Source: Streptomyces acidiscabies (GTDB taxonomy: Bacteria; Actinomycetota; Actinomycetes; Streptomycetales; Streptomycetaceae). Taken from it: 64,000 nucleotides of DNA. The translations under genes were made by a program, and so were the position numbers. Positions 1 through 7,128 of this stretch are shown in pieces; within the stretch, counting starts at the first letter, position 1; each line of letters opens with the position of its first letter. The stretch covers positions 620,001-684,000 of the forward strand of contig NZ_JAGJBY010000001.1 of assembly GCF_020010905.1 (NCBI RefSeq), written 5' to 3'. The notes under the pieces are model-generated. The model worked only from the letters and a program-made list of their open reading frames with translations, was not told where the DNA came from and did not search any database.

Positions 1-1397
1 CCGCCGTCGGGGCGTTTGCCGGGCAGGAAGATCGGCGGGTGCTCGGCACACCAGGCTTGGTAACGGGCGGCGAGATCGCCGAAGGCGGCGGGTTCGAGTC
101 CGGTGAGGCTGGGGTGCCGCAGCCACATGGGGAGCTTGTCGCCGGTGGGAAAGCGCCCGAACCCGGCGCTGGGTGGGGACAATTCAGGAGCGAGCGGTTC
201 GGGGCGCAGGGTGTAGTTCCACGTGCCGTGCCACTCGTGCGGCGTCAGGGGCAGGCGTTCCATGACGGTGTCGGGGACGGTGACGCCGGTGGGGTAGACG
301 CCGGGGTCGAGCTCGGCGTGGACGGACGGTCCGCTGCGTGTCGTGGTCGCTCCGATGGTGCTGACGACGACTTCGTGGCTGGTCAGGGGCCTGCCACGCC
401 AGTTGACGCTGATCTGTGAGAACAGCCTGTGCTCTATTTTGTTCCACTTCGATGTTCCCGGTGGAAAGTGACAGACAGTCACTTCAAGGCCTGTCTCGTA
501 GGCGAAGTCCGCGAGTTCCTTCTTCCAGGCGCGCACACGGTAGCCGTTGGAGCCTCCGGCGTCGGCGGTGACCAGCAGGCGGGACGCGTGCGGGTAGCGG
601 CGGCGCCCCTCACCGTTCCACCAGCGGCGCAAAGTGGCCACCGCGAAGGCAGAGGTGTCCCCGTCGCAGCCCACCGACACCCAGCCGGTATCCGCGCCTA
701 TGTCGTAGATCCCGTACGGCACCGCTTTCTGGGCGCCCTTCTCGGGGAAGTCGTGTGCGCGGACCTGCACCGGCTGTCCGGCGCGGTGCCACTCGCGTCC
801 GATCACCGCGTAGCTGCCCAGCGTCTCCTTCTTCTTGGCATCCACGCTGATGACCGGCTGCCCCTCGGCGAGGTACGCCGTGACCTGGTCGTTGATGTAG
901 CGGAACTGGGCGTCCCGGTCCGGATGCCGGGCCCCCTCGGTGGTCCTGGAGGTGCCCTGCAGAGAGAAGCCCTCCGCCTTCAACAGCGTAGCCACCGTGT
1001 CCGAACCGACCCGGTGCCCCTGACGCGTCAGCTCGCCCGCCAGATTCCGGGTGGACTTCACCGTCCACAGCAGCGGAGACTCCGGGTCACCCCGCTGGTC
1101 CGGCTCGACCAGCGCCAGCAACGCGGGCACCAGCCCCGGATCGGCCTCCCGCAAGGGCTTCCGACCCGCGCCCGGTGCCCGGACCCGGCCGGCGGGCTCC
1201 TCCGCGTGCTCCAGCTCCCGCTTCCCACGCGACACCGTGGACTCCGCCACCCCGGCCGCTCCGGCCACCACGCGGATCCCGCCGTGGCCCAGAACGCGGG
1301 CCACGGCACCCAGCGTCAGGCGCTGCTGGCGCTCATCGAGATGCGGCAGCAACAGCCCCAACACGTCCACCAGCTCTGCCTTCGTCCCCTCCGACAC
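1..1397 (-). CDS. ISAzo13-family transposase, 3' end beyond the window
   Basis: DDE-type transposase of an insertion sequence. One reading frame stays open from a GTG at 1397 (an in-frame TAG at 1409-1407 blocks any earlier start) to the left edge, giving about 465 codons with no stop. The N-terminal part looks helical and DNA-binding (begins VSEGTKAELVDVLG). The middle carries QPVISVDAKKKE (first catalytic Asp), LLVTADAGGSNGYR (second Asp) and SKWNKIEHRLFS (catalytic Glu), which is the ISAzo13 signature as I know it. The gene is not broken inside the window; its stop and the outer end of the element are not visible. It marks the left side of an accessory block next to gyrA. Family assignment rests on remembered motifs. 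Confidence 0.85.
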   Translation of the reverse strand, partial: MSEGTKAELVDVLGLLLPHLDERQQRLTLGAVARVLGHGGIRVVAGAAGVAESTVSRGKRELEHAEEPAGRVRAPGAGRKPLREADPGLVPALLALVEPDQRGDPESPLLWTVKSTRNLAGELTRQGHRVGSDTVATLLKAEGFSLQGTSRTTEGARHPDRDAQFRYINDQVTAYLAEGQPVISVDAKKKETLGSYAVIGREWHRAGQPVQVRAHDFPEKGAQKAVPYGIYDIGADTGWVSVGCDGDTSAFAVATLRRWWNGEGRRRYPHASRLLVTADAGGSNGYRVRAWKKELADFAYETGLEVTVCHFPPGTSKWNKIEHRLFSQISVNWRGRPLTSHEVVVSTIGATTTRSGPSVHAELDPGVYPTGVTVPDTVMERLPLTPHEWHGTWNYTLRPEPLAPELSPPSAGFGRFPTGDKLPMWLRHPSLTGLEPAAFGDLAARYQAWCAEHPPIFLPGKRPDG

Positions 1398-1763
1398 CCC
1401 CGCACCCTACAACCCAACAGCCCACAAAAACCGAAGAGTTATTGATCGGCAGGTCCCTGGTTCATCGAGGGCTGCAGGTGGGTGGGGGTGAAGAGGAGGT
1501 TGAGGACGCCGTCGGCGACCTCCAGGCAGTCACCTGTGTGAGGCGCATCGCAGAGACGGGCGGGGGTTTCACCGTCTCAATGTGGCATGATCACGTCGCT
1601 AAGCGCCGCCTCTGACCACGGCGGTTTGAACACCAAAACGGGGAATTTTCAGCGCCATGTGCATACATCCAGGGATCTCTGCTGTCCCTGACGCGTACAC
1701 GTGTCAGGGGTGGTGCTGCGCGGCCGACCTCGGCCTCCGCATCCGGCGAAAGCCCAGCGCCTG
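1398..1763. other. Intergenic stretch between IS transposase and membrane protein gene
   Basis: No convincing gene. On the minus strand between about 1570 and 1439 a short open frame reads GDCLEVADG before a TAA at 1441-1439. This resembles the conserved core of DUF397 proteins, so it may be a decayed remnant. I could not define the outer inverted repeat of the neighbouring IS here. Confidence 0.4.
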
Positions 1764-3026
1764 ATGTCAACTGTTGCTCGTGCACAGCGGCCAGGCGCTG
1801 CCGCCACCATCACCGACAAGCTACCTCGTGTTGGCCGACGGTGGGACTGGCTGCTGCTGTTGGGCTGCGCTGTTTCCGCACTCGTGGTGGGTCTACTGTC
1901 GCCAACCGACACCTCCCAGGAAGCGTGGGGCCTGACTGCCGCATTGGGTTACGGCGCTGCCGCACTGGTCGCGGCCCGGTCGTCCGCGTCGTGGGCACCC
2001 GCTCCCGCCGTGGTCGCGGTCGTCGGTGCGGTCGCCGTGCCCCTGCTGTACCTGACGGTGATCAGCAAGGAGCAGATGGAGGTAGGCGTCGTGGAGCGGG
2101 CAGCTGACCTGCTGTTCGCCTCCGGAAGCCCGTACCACCCCACACCACACGTGGTGCGGGACTTCAACCCCTACCTTCCCGGCATGGCGCTCTTCGGCAT
2201 ACCGCACATGCTGTTCGGCGACATCCCGTTCACCAGCGCCCGGTTGTGGTTCTTCGTCGGCTTCCTTGCGGCCGTAGCAGGCGCGATACGGGTGCTGACC
2301 GACGGCCGGGACACAGACGCCGACCGGTACAGTACCTCGCGCGGGGTCACCGGCAGGACGGGCCTGTTGTGGCTGATCGCCTGCCCCGTCGTCGCGCTGC
2401 CGCTCACCATCGGTGGTGTGGACCCGCCGGTCATAGGGTTGGTGTGCCTGGCCATGGCCTTCACACAGGGGGGCGATGCCGGACGTGCCGGGCTGGCCCT
2501 GGGTGCGGCGGCCGCGCTGAAGTGGACCGCCTGGCCGGCCATCCCGGTGCTCATCGCCGTACTGGCGGTGCGCGGCGGGCGGCGTGCCGCGGTCAGATGC
2601 GCAGCGGGAGCTGCGGGGATCGCCCTGCTCGCCGTGCTGCCCGCGGTCTTGGTGGACAGCGGTGCCTTCTACCGCAACGTCGTCCTCTACCCGCTGGGCC
2701 TCGGTCCCACGGCCTCGTCCGCGCAGAGTCCCTTGTTGGGGCATCTGATCACGATGCTGGTCCCGCACGGCAAGGCCGTCACGACGGCACTCATCGCGCT
2801 GAGCGCCGCGGGTGTGGGCCTCTCACTCTTGGTCCGCCCACCGCGGAGCGTCGTGGCTGGTGCCGACCGACTGGCACTCGGCCTGATCCTGGCGATAGTG
2901 CTGTCGCCGGCCACTCGCGTCGGCTACGCCATATACCCGATCGTCCTGCTGGCTTGGCCTCGCTTCGCCGCTGCCTTGTCGGCGGGCGTGCCGGACAGAC
3001 AGCGGCTACGAACGGGGCATCGATGA
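1764..3026 (+). CDS. Polytopic membrane protein, GT87/DUF2029-like
   Basis: About 420 residues, mostly hydrophobic, with roughly ten predicted membrane spans from WDWLLLLGCAVSALVVGLL near the start to YAIYPIVLLAWPRF near the end. The luminal-loop motif FNPYLPGMALFG and the general plan match polyprenol-phosphate-mannose-type glycosyltransferases (GT87, DUF2029), which add sugars to cell-envelope acceptors outside the membrane. The substrate cannot be told. I prefer the ATG at 1764; a GTG at 1701 would add 21 residues unlike a membrane-protein start. Neither has a strong ribosome binding site. It stands alone, upstream of the small secreted protein module, with no sign of co-transcription. Confidence 0.6.
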   Translation: MSTVARAQRPGAAATITDKLPRVGRRWDWLLLLGCAVSALVVGLLSPTDTSQEAWGLTAALGYGAAALVAARSSASWAPAPAVVAVVGAVAVPLLYLTVISKEQMEVGVVERAADLLFASGSPYHPTPHVVRDFNPYLPGMALFGIPHMLFGDIPFTSARLWFFVGFLAAVAGAIRVLTDGRDTDADRYSTSRGVTGRTGLLWLIACPVVALPLTIGGVDPPVIGLVCLAMAFTQGGDAGRAGLALGAAAALKWTAWPAIPVLIAVLAVRGGRRAAVRCAAGAAGIALLAVLPAVLVDSGAFYRNVVLYPLGLGPTASSAQSPLLGHLITMLVPHGKAVTTALIALSAAGVGLSLLVRPPRSVVAGADRLALGLILAIVLSPATRVGYAIYPIVLLAWPRFAAALSAGVPDRQRLRTGHR

Positions 3027-3196
3027 TCATCAGTCAGTGCTTGGTGTATGTGCCGCAATAAGTCGACCCCGGCCCCCACACACAACGCCTTTAGTGCGGA
3101 AGGTGGTTGGAGGAGTGACGTAAGGCGTATCTGGCGCGACTGATACGGAACGTCACCCTCCACGCAATATCGGTTGCAAGATCCAAAACTTGGTGT
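3027..3196. other. Intergenic stretch upstream of secreted-protein gene
   Basis: Nothing recognisable. Base composition is more AT-rich than in the surrounding genes. Together with the following regulatory block it forms the upstream region of the gene at 3336. Confidence 0.4.
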
Positions 3197-3335
3197 GATC
3201 ATGACATAACTGTCGAAGTGCTTACCAAGCCTTCGCAATCGACCATCGATGACGGATCAGCATGGTTGGGGCCGCAGCGGGGCAACGCTGCGACCCCGCC
3301 CCCGCCATCGGTCTGCACATCAGGAGGAGACAGTG
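3197..3335 (+). promoter_or_regulatory. Upstream region and hairpin leader shared with the gene at 6884
   Basis: Starts with GATCATGACA (3197-3206), which recurs on the minus strand at 7029-7020 in front of the paralogous gene. From 3263 the sequence TGGTTGGGG is followed by a hairpin: GGGG 3268-3271 and GCAGCG 3274-3279, loop GGGCAA 3280-3285, then CGCTGC 3286-3291 and CCCC 3294-3297. The block GGTCTGCACATCAGGAGG then leads to the start codon and contains the ribosome binding site. The same order is kept in front of the second gene, with a stem change that still pairs (A-U here, G-U there). This is likely a promoter plus structured 5' leader; no known riboswitch class was recognised. Confidence 0.6.
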
Positions 3336-3683
3336 ATGACGGAGCACATTCAGCCCGTGAGACGGACGCGGAACACCATAGCGCGCGCCGCCGCGTTCGC
3401 GGGTGCGGCGATCGCAGTCGTCGCCCTGTCCGCGCCGTCTGCAATGGCGAGCGGCACGAGCCCCAAGCTCAACGGCTGCTACTCCACATGGGGGAGCACG
3501 GGATCGGTGGCCCACTGCGTCTCCGTGACGAGGGGCGGGCAGTACAAGAACCGCGGCGTGTGCACCTTCGGTAACGAGGACTCGCTCTGGAAGTTTTTCC
3601 AGGGCGGGGAGTCGAACCCGAAGTGGGGCGGAGTCGAGTGCACGTTCGACATCGAGAAGTCTTTCATTATGTACACGGATTGA
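3336..3683 (+). CDS. Small secreted four-cysteine protein A (bacteriocin-like candidate)
   Basis: 115 residues. The start is the ATG at 3336 behind CAGGAGGAGACAGTG. Residues 1-38 form a Sec signal peptide: basic RRTRN, hydrophobic AAAFAGAAIAVVALSAPS, and cleavage after AMA. The mature part is about 77 residues, begins SGTS, and has cysteines at 48, 61, 76 and 102 that can form two disulfides, with motifs GCYSTWG, WKFFQGGES and KWGGVECTF. A paralogue at 6531-6884 on the other strand has cysteines at the same four positions and about half of the mature residues identical. The next three genes encode an ABC transporter. I know similar four-cysteine secreted proteins in Streptomyces only as hypothetical proteins. 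A secreted toxin or bacteriocin is inferred from the neighbourhood, not from homology. Confidence 0.7.
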   Translation: MTEHIQPVRRTRNTIARAAAFAGAAIAVVALSAPSAMASGTSPKLNGCYSTWGSTGSVAHCVSVTRGGQYKNRGVCTFGNEDSLWKFFQGGESNPKWGGVECTFDIEKSFIMYTD

Positions 3684-3761
3684 TGCGCTTCGGCACGTAG
3701 AGATGATGTGACCGGGTGCCGCCCTCGGGTGGCGCCCGGTCGCGCATGTGAAAGGAACGAC

Positions 3762-4514
3762 GTGGAACCGATCGCATCACTGTCGGGACTTGCTCAGGGC
3801 TATGGCCGACACCAGGTGATCACAGGACTCGACTGGCAGCTCGGCGGCGGCGTCTATGGACTTCTGGGCCCCAACGGTGCGGGAAAGACAACGCTTCTCC
3901 GCACCCTCGCCACGGTTGCGCCCCCTCAGGAGGGAAACCTGGAGATCTGCGGCAGAAGGGTCAACTCCGAGCGGTCGGCGAGGGCGGCGCGCCCCATGAT
4001 CGGCTACCTGCCTCAGGAATTCGGGTATTATCCGACCTTTTCGGTCTATGATTTCGTCAGGTACAGCGCATGGCTGCGCGGGGTGCCCGACCGTGAGGCG
4101 CATGGCGCGTCCGTGAAAGCCATCGCATCCGTCCTTCTCGACGGGCGGGCGGATGCCCAGATGAAGTCTCTTTCCGGTGGCATGCTGCGGCGCGCCGGCA
4201 TTGCCGCGGCCATTGTCGGCTCTCCAAGGCTCCTGTTGCTGGACGAGCCGACCGTCGGTCTGGACCCTGAACAGCGCTTGCAGTTCCGTGAGTTGATCAG
4301 ATCGCTGACGGGCTCGGCGATCGTACTGAGCACACATCTCGTGGAGGATGTGGCTGCCGTCTGTGACCAGGTCGTCGTCATGCAGTCCGGAAGGTTCCTC
4401 TTCCGCGATACGCCCGAGGCCCTTGCGGGCAACACCCGTTCGGGAGTGGCGGGCGACAGCCCGTTGGAGCGCGGCTACATGGCGGCCTTGTCGGGGCAGG
4501 GGGAGCTTTCCTGA
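3762..4514 (+). CDS. ABC transporter ATP-binding protein
   Basis: 250 residues, a cytoplasmic ATPase of the ABC-2 (drug/bacteriocin resistance) type. Walker A is GPNGAGKTT, the Q-loop LPQEFGYYP, the signature LSGGM, Walker B LLLLDEPTVGLD and the H-loop STHL. The start chosen is GTG 3762, with AAAGGAA six bases upstream; an in-frame GTG at 3708 has no such site and would add 18 unlikely residues. It lies 78 bases after the secreted-protein gene, and its stop overlaps the start of the membrane gene at 4514, so the three transporter genes form one operon. Because the secreted proteins carry Sec signals, this ATPase is more likely for immunity or peptide removal than for their export; that is inference. 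Confidence 0.9.
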   Translation: MEPIASLSGLAQGYGRHQVITGLDWQLGGGVYGLLGPNGAGKTTLLRTLATVAPPQEGNLEICGRRVNSERSARAARPMIGYLPQEFGYYPTFSVYDFVRYSAWLRGVPDREAHGASVKAIASVLLDGRADAQMKSLSGGMLRRAGIAAAIVGSPRLLLLDEPTVGLDPEQRLQFRELIRSLTGSAIVLSTHLVEDVAAVCDQVVVMQSGRFLFRDTPEALAGNTRSGVAGDSPLERGYMAALSGQGELS

Positions 4515-5776
4515 TGCGTATCTTCTGGATGGAGTTGCGGCGCTCCCCCCTGCGATGGTGGTTCCCCGCCCTCGTCGCCCTGGACGTGGCGGTTCTTTTC
4601 GGACGGTCTCAGTGGTGGATCGGCGTCTGGCCGCAGGCCAGTGCGGCGGCCCAGGTACCCGCCTTCTACCTCGGCCCGTTCTTGGCGGCCTATGCCGCCT
4701 GGGCCTCCGGCCGGATCTACCGGCTCGGCTTCGAGGACCAGCACACGGCAGGAACCAGGCCCAGGTGGCAGGTCGAGGGAGCGCACATCGCGGCAGTCGC
4801 CGTTTACGGTTACGTCGCCTACCTCATGGGCGCCGCAGTTGCCGCGGCAGTCAGTTACCACGACGCCGGCCCCGGATTCCTGTGGCCCAGTTACCTCCTG
4901 CTGGGGGCGGCACTCATCCTCCTGTGCATCGCGGTCGGACACCTCGCCGGGCGTTGGTTCCCGTCCGCTTTCGCCACCCCGGTCGTCTCCGGTCTGGCCT
5001 GCTTCCTGGTGGTGACGATGAACGGCAGCCCGACGAAGGCCGGCCTGTTCGTACTCTCCGGCGGCCCTGCCATGGAAGTGACCCCGGAGCATCTCGCCGT
5101 CCGATGGGCTCTGGCGCTCTCCGCGGTGGCCGTCGCCGTTCTCACTCCACGTACGCTGCCTGGATACACCGGAGAACGCGGAAAAGTGATCGCCAGACTG
5201 CCTGCCATCGGTACCTCGGCGCTGGCCGTCGCATGCCTGGCAGGCGTTCTCACGGCAGGACCTGTGCAGACGGCGCGAGCGAATCCGAGTGCTCCGCTGT
5301 GCACGCACGCCGAGCCGAAGATCTGCGTATGGCCCGAAGAGCGCATGTACCTGCCGCGCCTGGAAGCGATGGCACGGCGTATATCCGCGCTTCCTCCGGT
5401 CATCAAATCCCCCTCGGCGTTCTACGAGGAGGGGCTGAGGGGCGACAAAGCGCAGGACGTCGACTTCTCGATCTTCGAGGGCTCCATGTGGGAGGTGGCC
5501 GACAGCATGTCCATCGCCATCACCCGGACATCCACTCCGCCCTACTGCGAGGCGGTGGACAGCGCCAGTGAAGACCGGCGCACGCAGGCGTACTTCGAGC
5601 TCGACTCCTGGCTCGCAGCCCGGATCTCGGGCGCCGGGCAGCCGTCCAACATCCACGGAGGGCCCCCCGGTGTCGACCAGGCAGCGATCGCAAGGCTGAT
5701 CAAGCAGCCCGAGGCGGCACAGGAGATCTGGGCGAAGAAGCGGATCACGGTGATCGAGGGGACACGCTGTGCCTGA
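4514..5776 (+). CDS. ABC-2-like membrane protein with extracytoplasmic cysteine domain
   Basis: 420 residues. Six or seven membrane spans fill residues 1 to about 245. The C-terminal part, about 170 residues, should lie outside the membrane and carries four cysteines (PLCTHAEPKICVWPEER, PPYCEAV, and the very C-terminal GTRCA). The architecture recalls Streptomyces proteins labelled DUF7224, a label I recall but cannot verify here. The ATG overlaps the TGA of the ATPase gene, and the gene overlaps the next one by 8 bases, so it is probably the permease of the same transporter. The exposed domain could bind the cognate secreted proteins; that is a hypothesis. Confidence 0.7.
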   Translation: MRIFWMELRRSPLRWWFPALVALDVAVLFGRSQWWIGVWPQASAAAQVPAFYLGPFLAAYAAWASGRIYRLGFEDQHTAGTRPRWQVEGAHIAAVAVYGYVAYLMGAAVAAAVSYHDAGPGFLWPSYLLLGAALILLCIAVGHLAGRWFPSAFATPVVSGLACFLVVTMNGSPTKAGLFVLSGGPAMEVTPEHLAVRWALALSAVAVAVLTPRTLPGYTGERGKVIARLPAIGTSALAVACLAGVLTAGPVQTARANPSAPLCTHAEPKICVWPEERMYLPRLEAMARRISALPPVIKSPSAFYEEGLRGDKAQDVDFSIFEGSMWEVADSMSIAITRTSTPPYCEAVDSASEDRRTQAYFELDSWLAARISGAGQPSNIHGGPPGVDQAAIARLIKQPEAAQEIWAKKRITVIEGTRCA

Positions 5777-6407
5777 TCTCGGTGAGCCCTGGGTCCGCTA
5801 CCTGCGGGCTCATCGCTTCCGTGGAATCGCCGTGGGCTGGGCCCTGGTGATCGCGTGCGATGTGGCCTTCGGGGCCACCCGCCTCGTTTTCCCCTTCAGT
5901 GGCAGCGGAGCCTCCAGTACCCCTTTGAGACATGAGATCCCCCTCGCCCTGGCCGTGATCGCCGTAGGGGGCCTCGGCAGCGCCATGAACTCTCTGGAGG
6001 AGACGGCAGCGAAGGGCTTCAGAAGAGTCGAGATCTCCTACCTCGTCGGGGCCGTCACCGCGGCGTCGCTGCTGCTCGTCACAGCAGAGGCACTCGTCAG
6101 CCCCATGGATACCGTTCTGCTCCTGCTGAGAGGTCTGGTGATCTGGGTCGGGCTCGCCCTCCTGTCCGGGCGGATATGGGGATGGAGATTCTCCTGGATC
6201 CTCCCCCTGGTCACCCTGTTCCCCCTGACCTACTGGCAGACGGACTCCCTCGGACGGTTGCGGTGGTGGGCCTGGACAGATCAGCCCGGACACTCGATTC
6301 CCTGCTGGGGGATCGCCGTCGCCAGCCTGCTTACGGGCGGAGCCGCGATGGCGCTGACTCCGTGGCGCATCACCCGATTGCGGCGCGCATTTCGACGGAG
6401 CAGATAA
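5769..6407 (+). CDS. Six-span membrane protein of the ABC module
   Basis: 212 residues starting at GTG 5769, inside the end of the preceding gene. About six hydrophobic spans are visible, for example WALVIACDVAFGATRLVF, IPLALAVIAVGGLGSA and FSWILPLVTLFPLTYW. The tail is basic (RITRLRRAFRRSR), so the C-terminus is probably cytoplasmic. No enzyme motif is seen. Translational coupling with the two upstream genes suggests a second permease subunit or an immunity component. The gene is followed by a strong hairpin at 6475-6511. Confidence 0.65.
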   Translation: MPDLGEPWVRYLRAHRFRGIAVGWALVIACDVAFGATRLVFPFSGSGASSTPLRHEIPLALAVIAVGGLGSAMNSLEETAAKGFRRVEISYLVGAVTAASLLLVTAEALVSPMDTVLLLLRGLVIWVGLALLSGRIWGWRFSWILPLVTLFPLTYWQTDSLGRLRWWAWTDQPGHSIPCWGIAVASLLTGGAAMALTPWRITRLRRAFRRSR

Positions 6408-6474
6408 CAGGCAGGAGAATTAACCGCAGCGTACGTGAATCCTTTGATTTTCCCTGAGTACGCTCAATACACGC

Positions 6475-6511
6475 ACTTCAGGGGTGCCCCGAGTCGGGAC
6501 ACCCCTGAAGT
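6475..6511. terminator. Hairpin terminator between convergent genes
   Basis: ACTTCAGGGGTG at 6475-6486 pairs with its exact complement at 6500-6511, with three further C-G pairs inside after one mismatch. It lies between the end of the transporter operon (6407) and the end of the converging secreted-protein gene (6531), so it can stop transcription from both sides. There is no long T-run. Confidence 0.75.
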
Positions 6512-6530
6512 ACTAACCTAGTATCGCCTC

Positions 6531-6884
6531 TTATGAGTCAATCTTGAAGTTGATCCAGGACTTGTTGGCAGAGAAGGTGCACTCCGCATAACCCCAGGTG
6601 GGCTTGGAGTCACCCTTGTGGAACAGGTACCAAACCGACGAATCTCCCCCGAAGCTGCAGTCGACCTCGTTCTGGAAATCACCGGTACGCCCCACCGACT
6701 GGCAGTGCCCGTTGGACCCGGTGTTGCCCCAGGTGGAATAGCAGCCGTATGTCGTGGTGCTCGTGCCACTGGCCAGCGCAGTCGGGGCGGTCACGGTGAC
6801 GGCCGCCGCGGCCAGGCCCGCGATCGCAAACGCTTGCGCCATCTTCTTTCGCGCTCGCGGCGCGGACTGAGTGAACTCCGCCAT
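6531..6884 (-). CDS. Small secreted four-cysteine protein B (paralogue of A)
   Basis: 117 residues. The start is the ATG at 6884 behind CAGGAGAAATTAAT. Signal peptide residues 1-38: basic RARKK, hydrophobic AQAFAIAGLAAAAVTVTAPT, cleavage after ALA. The mature protein begins SGTS as in protein A, and has cysteines at 48, 61, 76 and 102, exactly the positions of protein A, with shared GCYSTWG, TWG and ECTF. It faces the transporter operon from the opposite side. The divergence (about half identical in the mature part) together with conserved leaders suggests an old inverted duplication, possibly two toxin variants or a two-component peptide. The function is unknown. Confidence 0.7.
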   Translation of the reverse strand: MAEFTQSAPRARKKMAQAFAIAGLAAAAVTVTAPTALASGTSTTTYGCYSTWGNTGSNGHCQSVGRTGDFQNEVDCSFGGDSSVWYLFHKGDSKPTWGYAECTFSANKSWINFKIDS

Positions 6885-7029
6885 ATTAATTTCTCCTGAT
6901 GTGCGGACCGGTGCCGGGCCGGGATAGCAGCGTTGCCCCGCCGTACCCCCAACCACTCCCCCTTTACCGGTGATTGACTGAAAAGCGCGAGCGATGGAAC
7001 ACCGAACACTCGCGCTTACTGTCATGATC
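6885..7029 (-). promoter_or_regulatory. Upstream region and hairpin leader shared with the gene at 3336
   Basis: Read on the minus strand: GATCATGACA at 7029-7020, then about 60 bases further TGGTTGGGG. A hairpin follows at 6950-6921 with outer GGG/CCC, inner CGGCG/CGCTG and the same GGGCAA loop. The block GGTCCGCACATCAGGAG then runs into the ribosome binding site. The order is the same as at 3197-3335, although this is not coding sequence, which argues for a conserved regulatory RNA or operator set. Confidence 0.6.
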
Positions 7030-7128
7030 GCATCGGAAATTTAATCGCGCAACGACTATTGATCAGAAACTCATGGGGTTCTCGTTCAAGACGTACTGAA
7101 CGTGCGGGCCACCGAAGTCAGGGCTTGA

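Noticed and set aside
3336..3683. Direct assignment of the secreted proteins to the lactococcin 972 family
   Set aside because: The gene layout is similar, but lactococcin 972 lacks these four cysteines and I see no sequence match.
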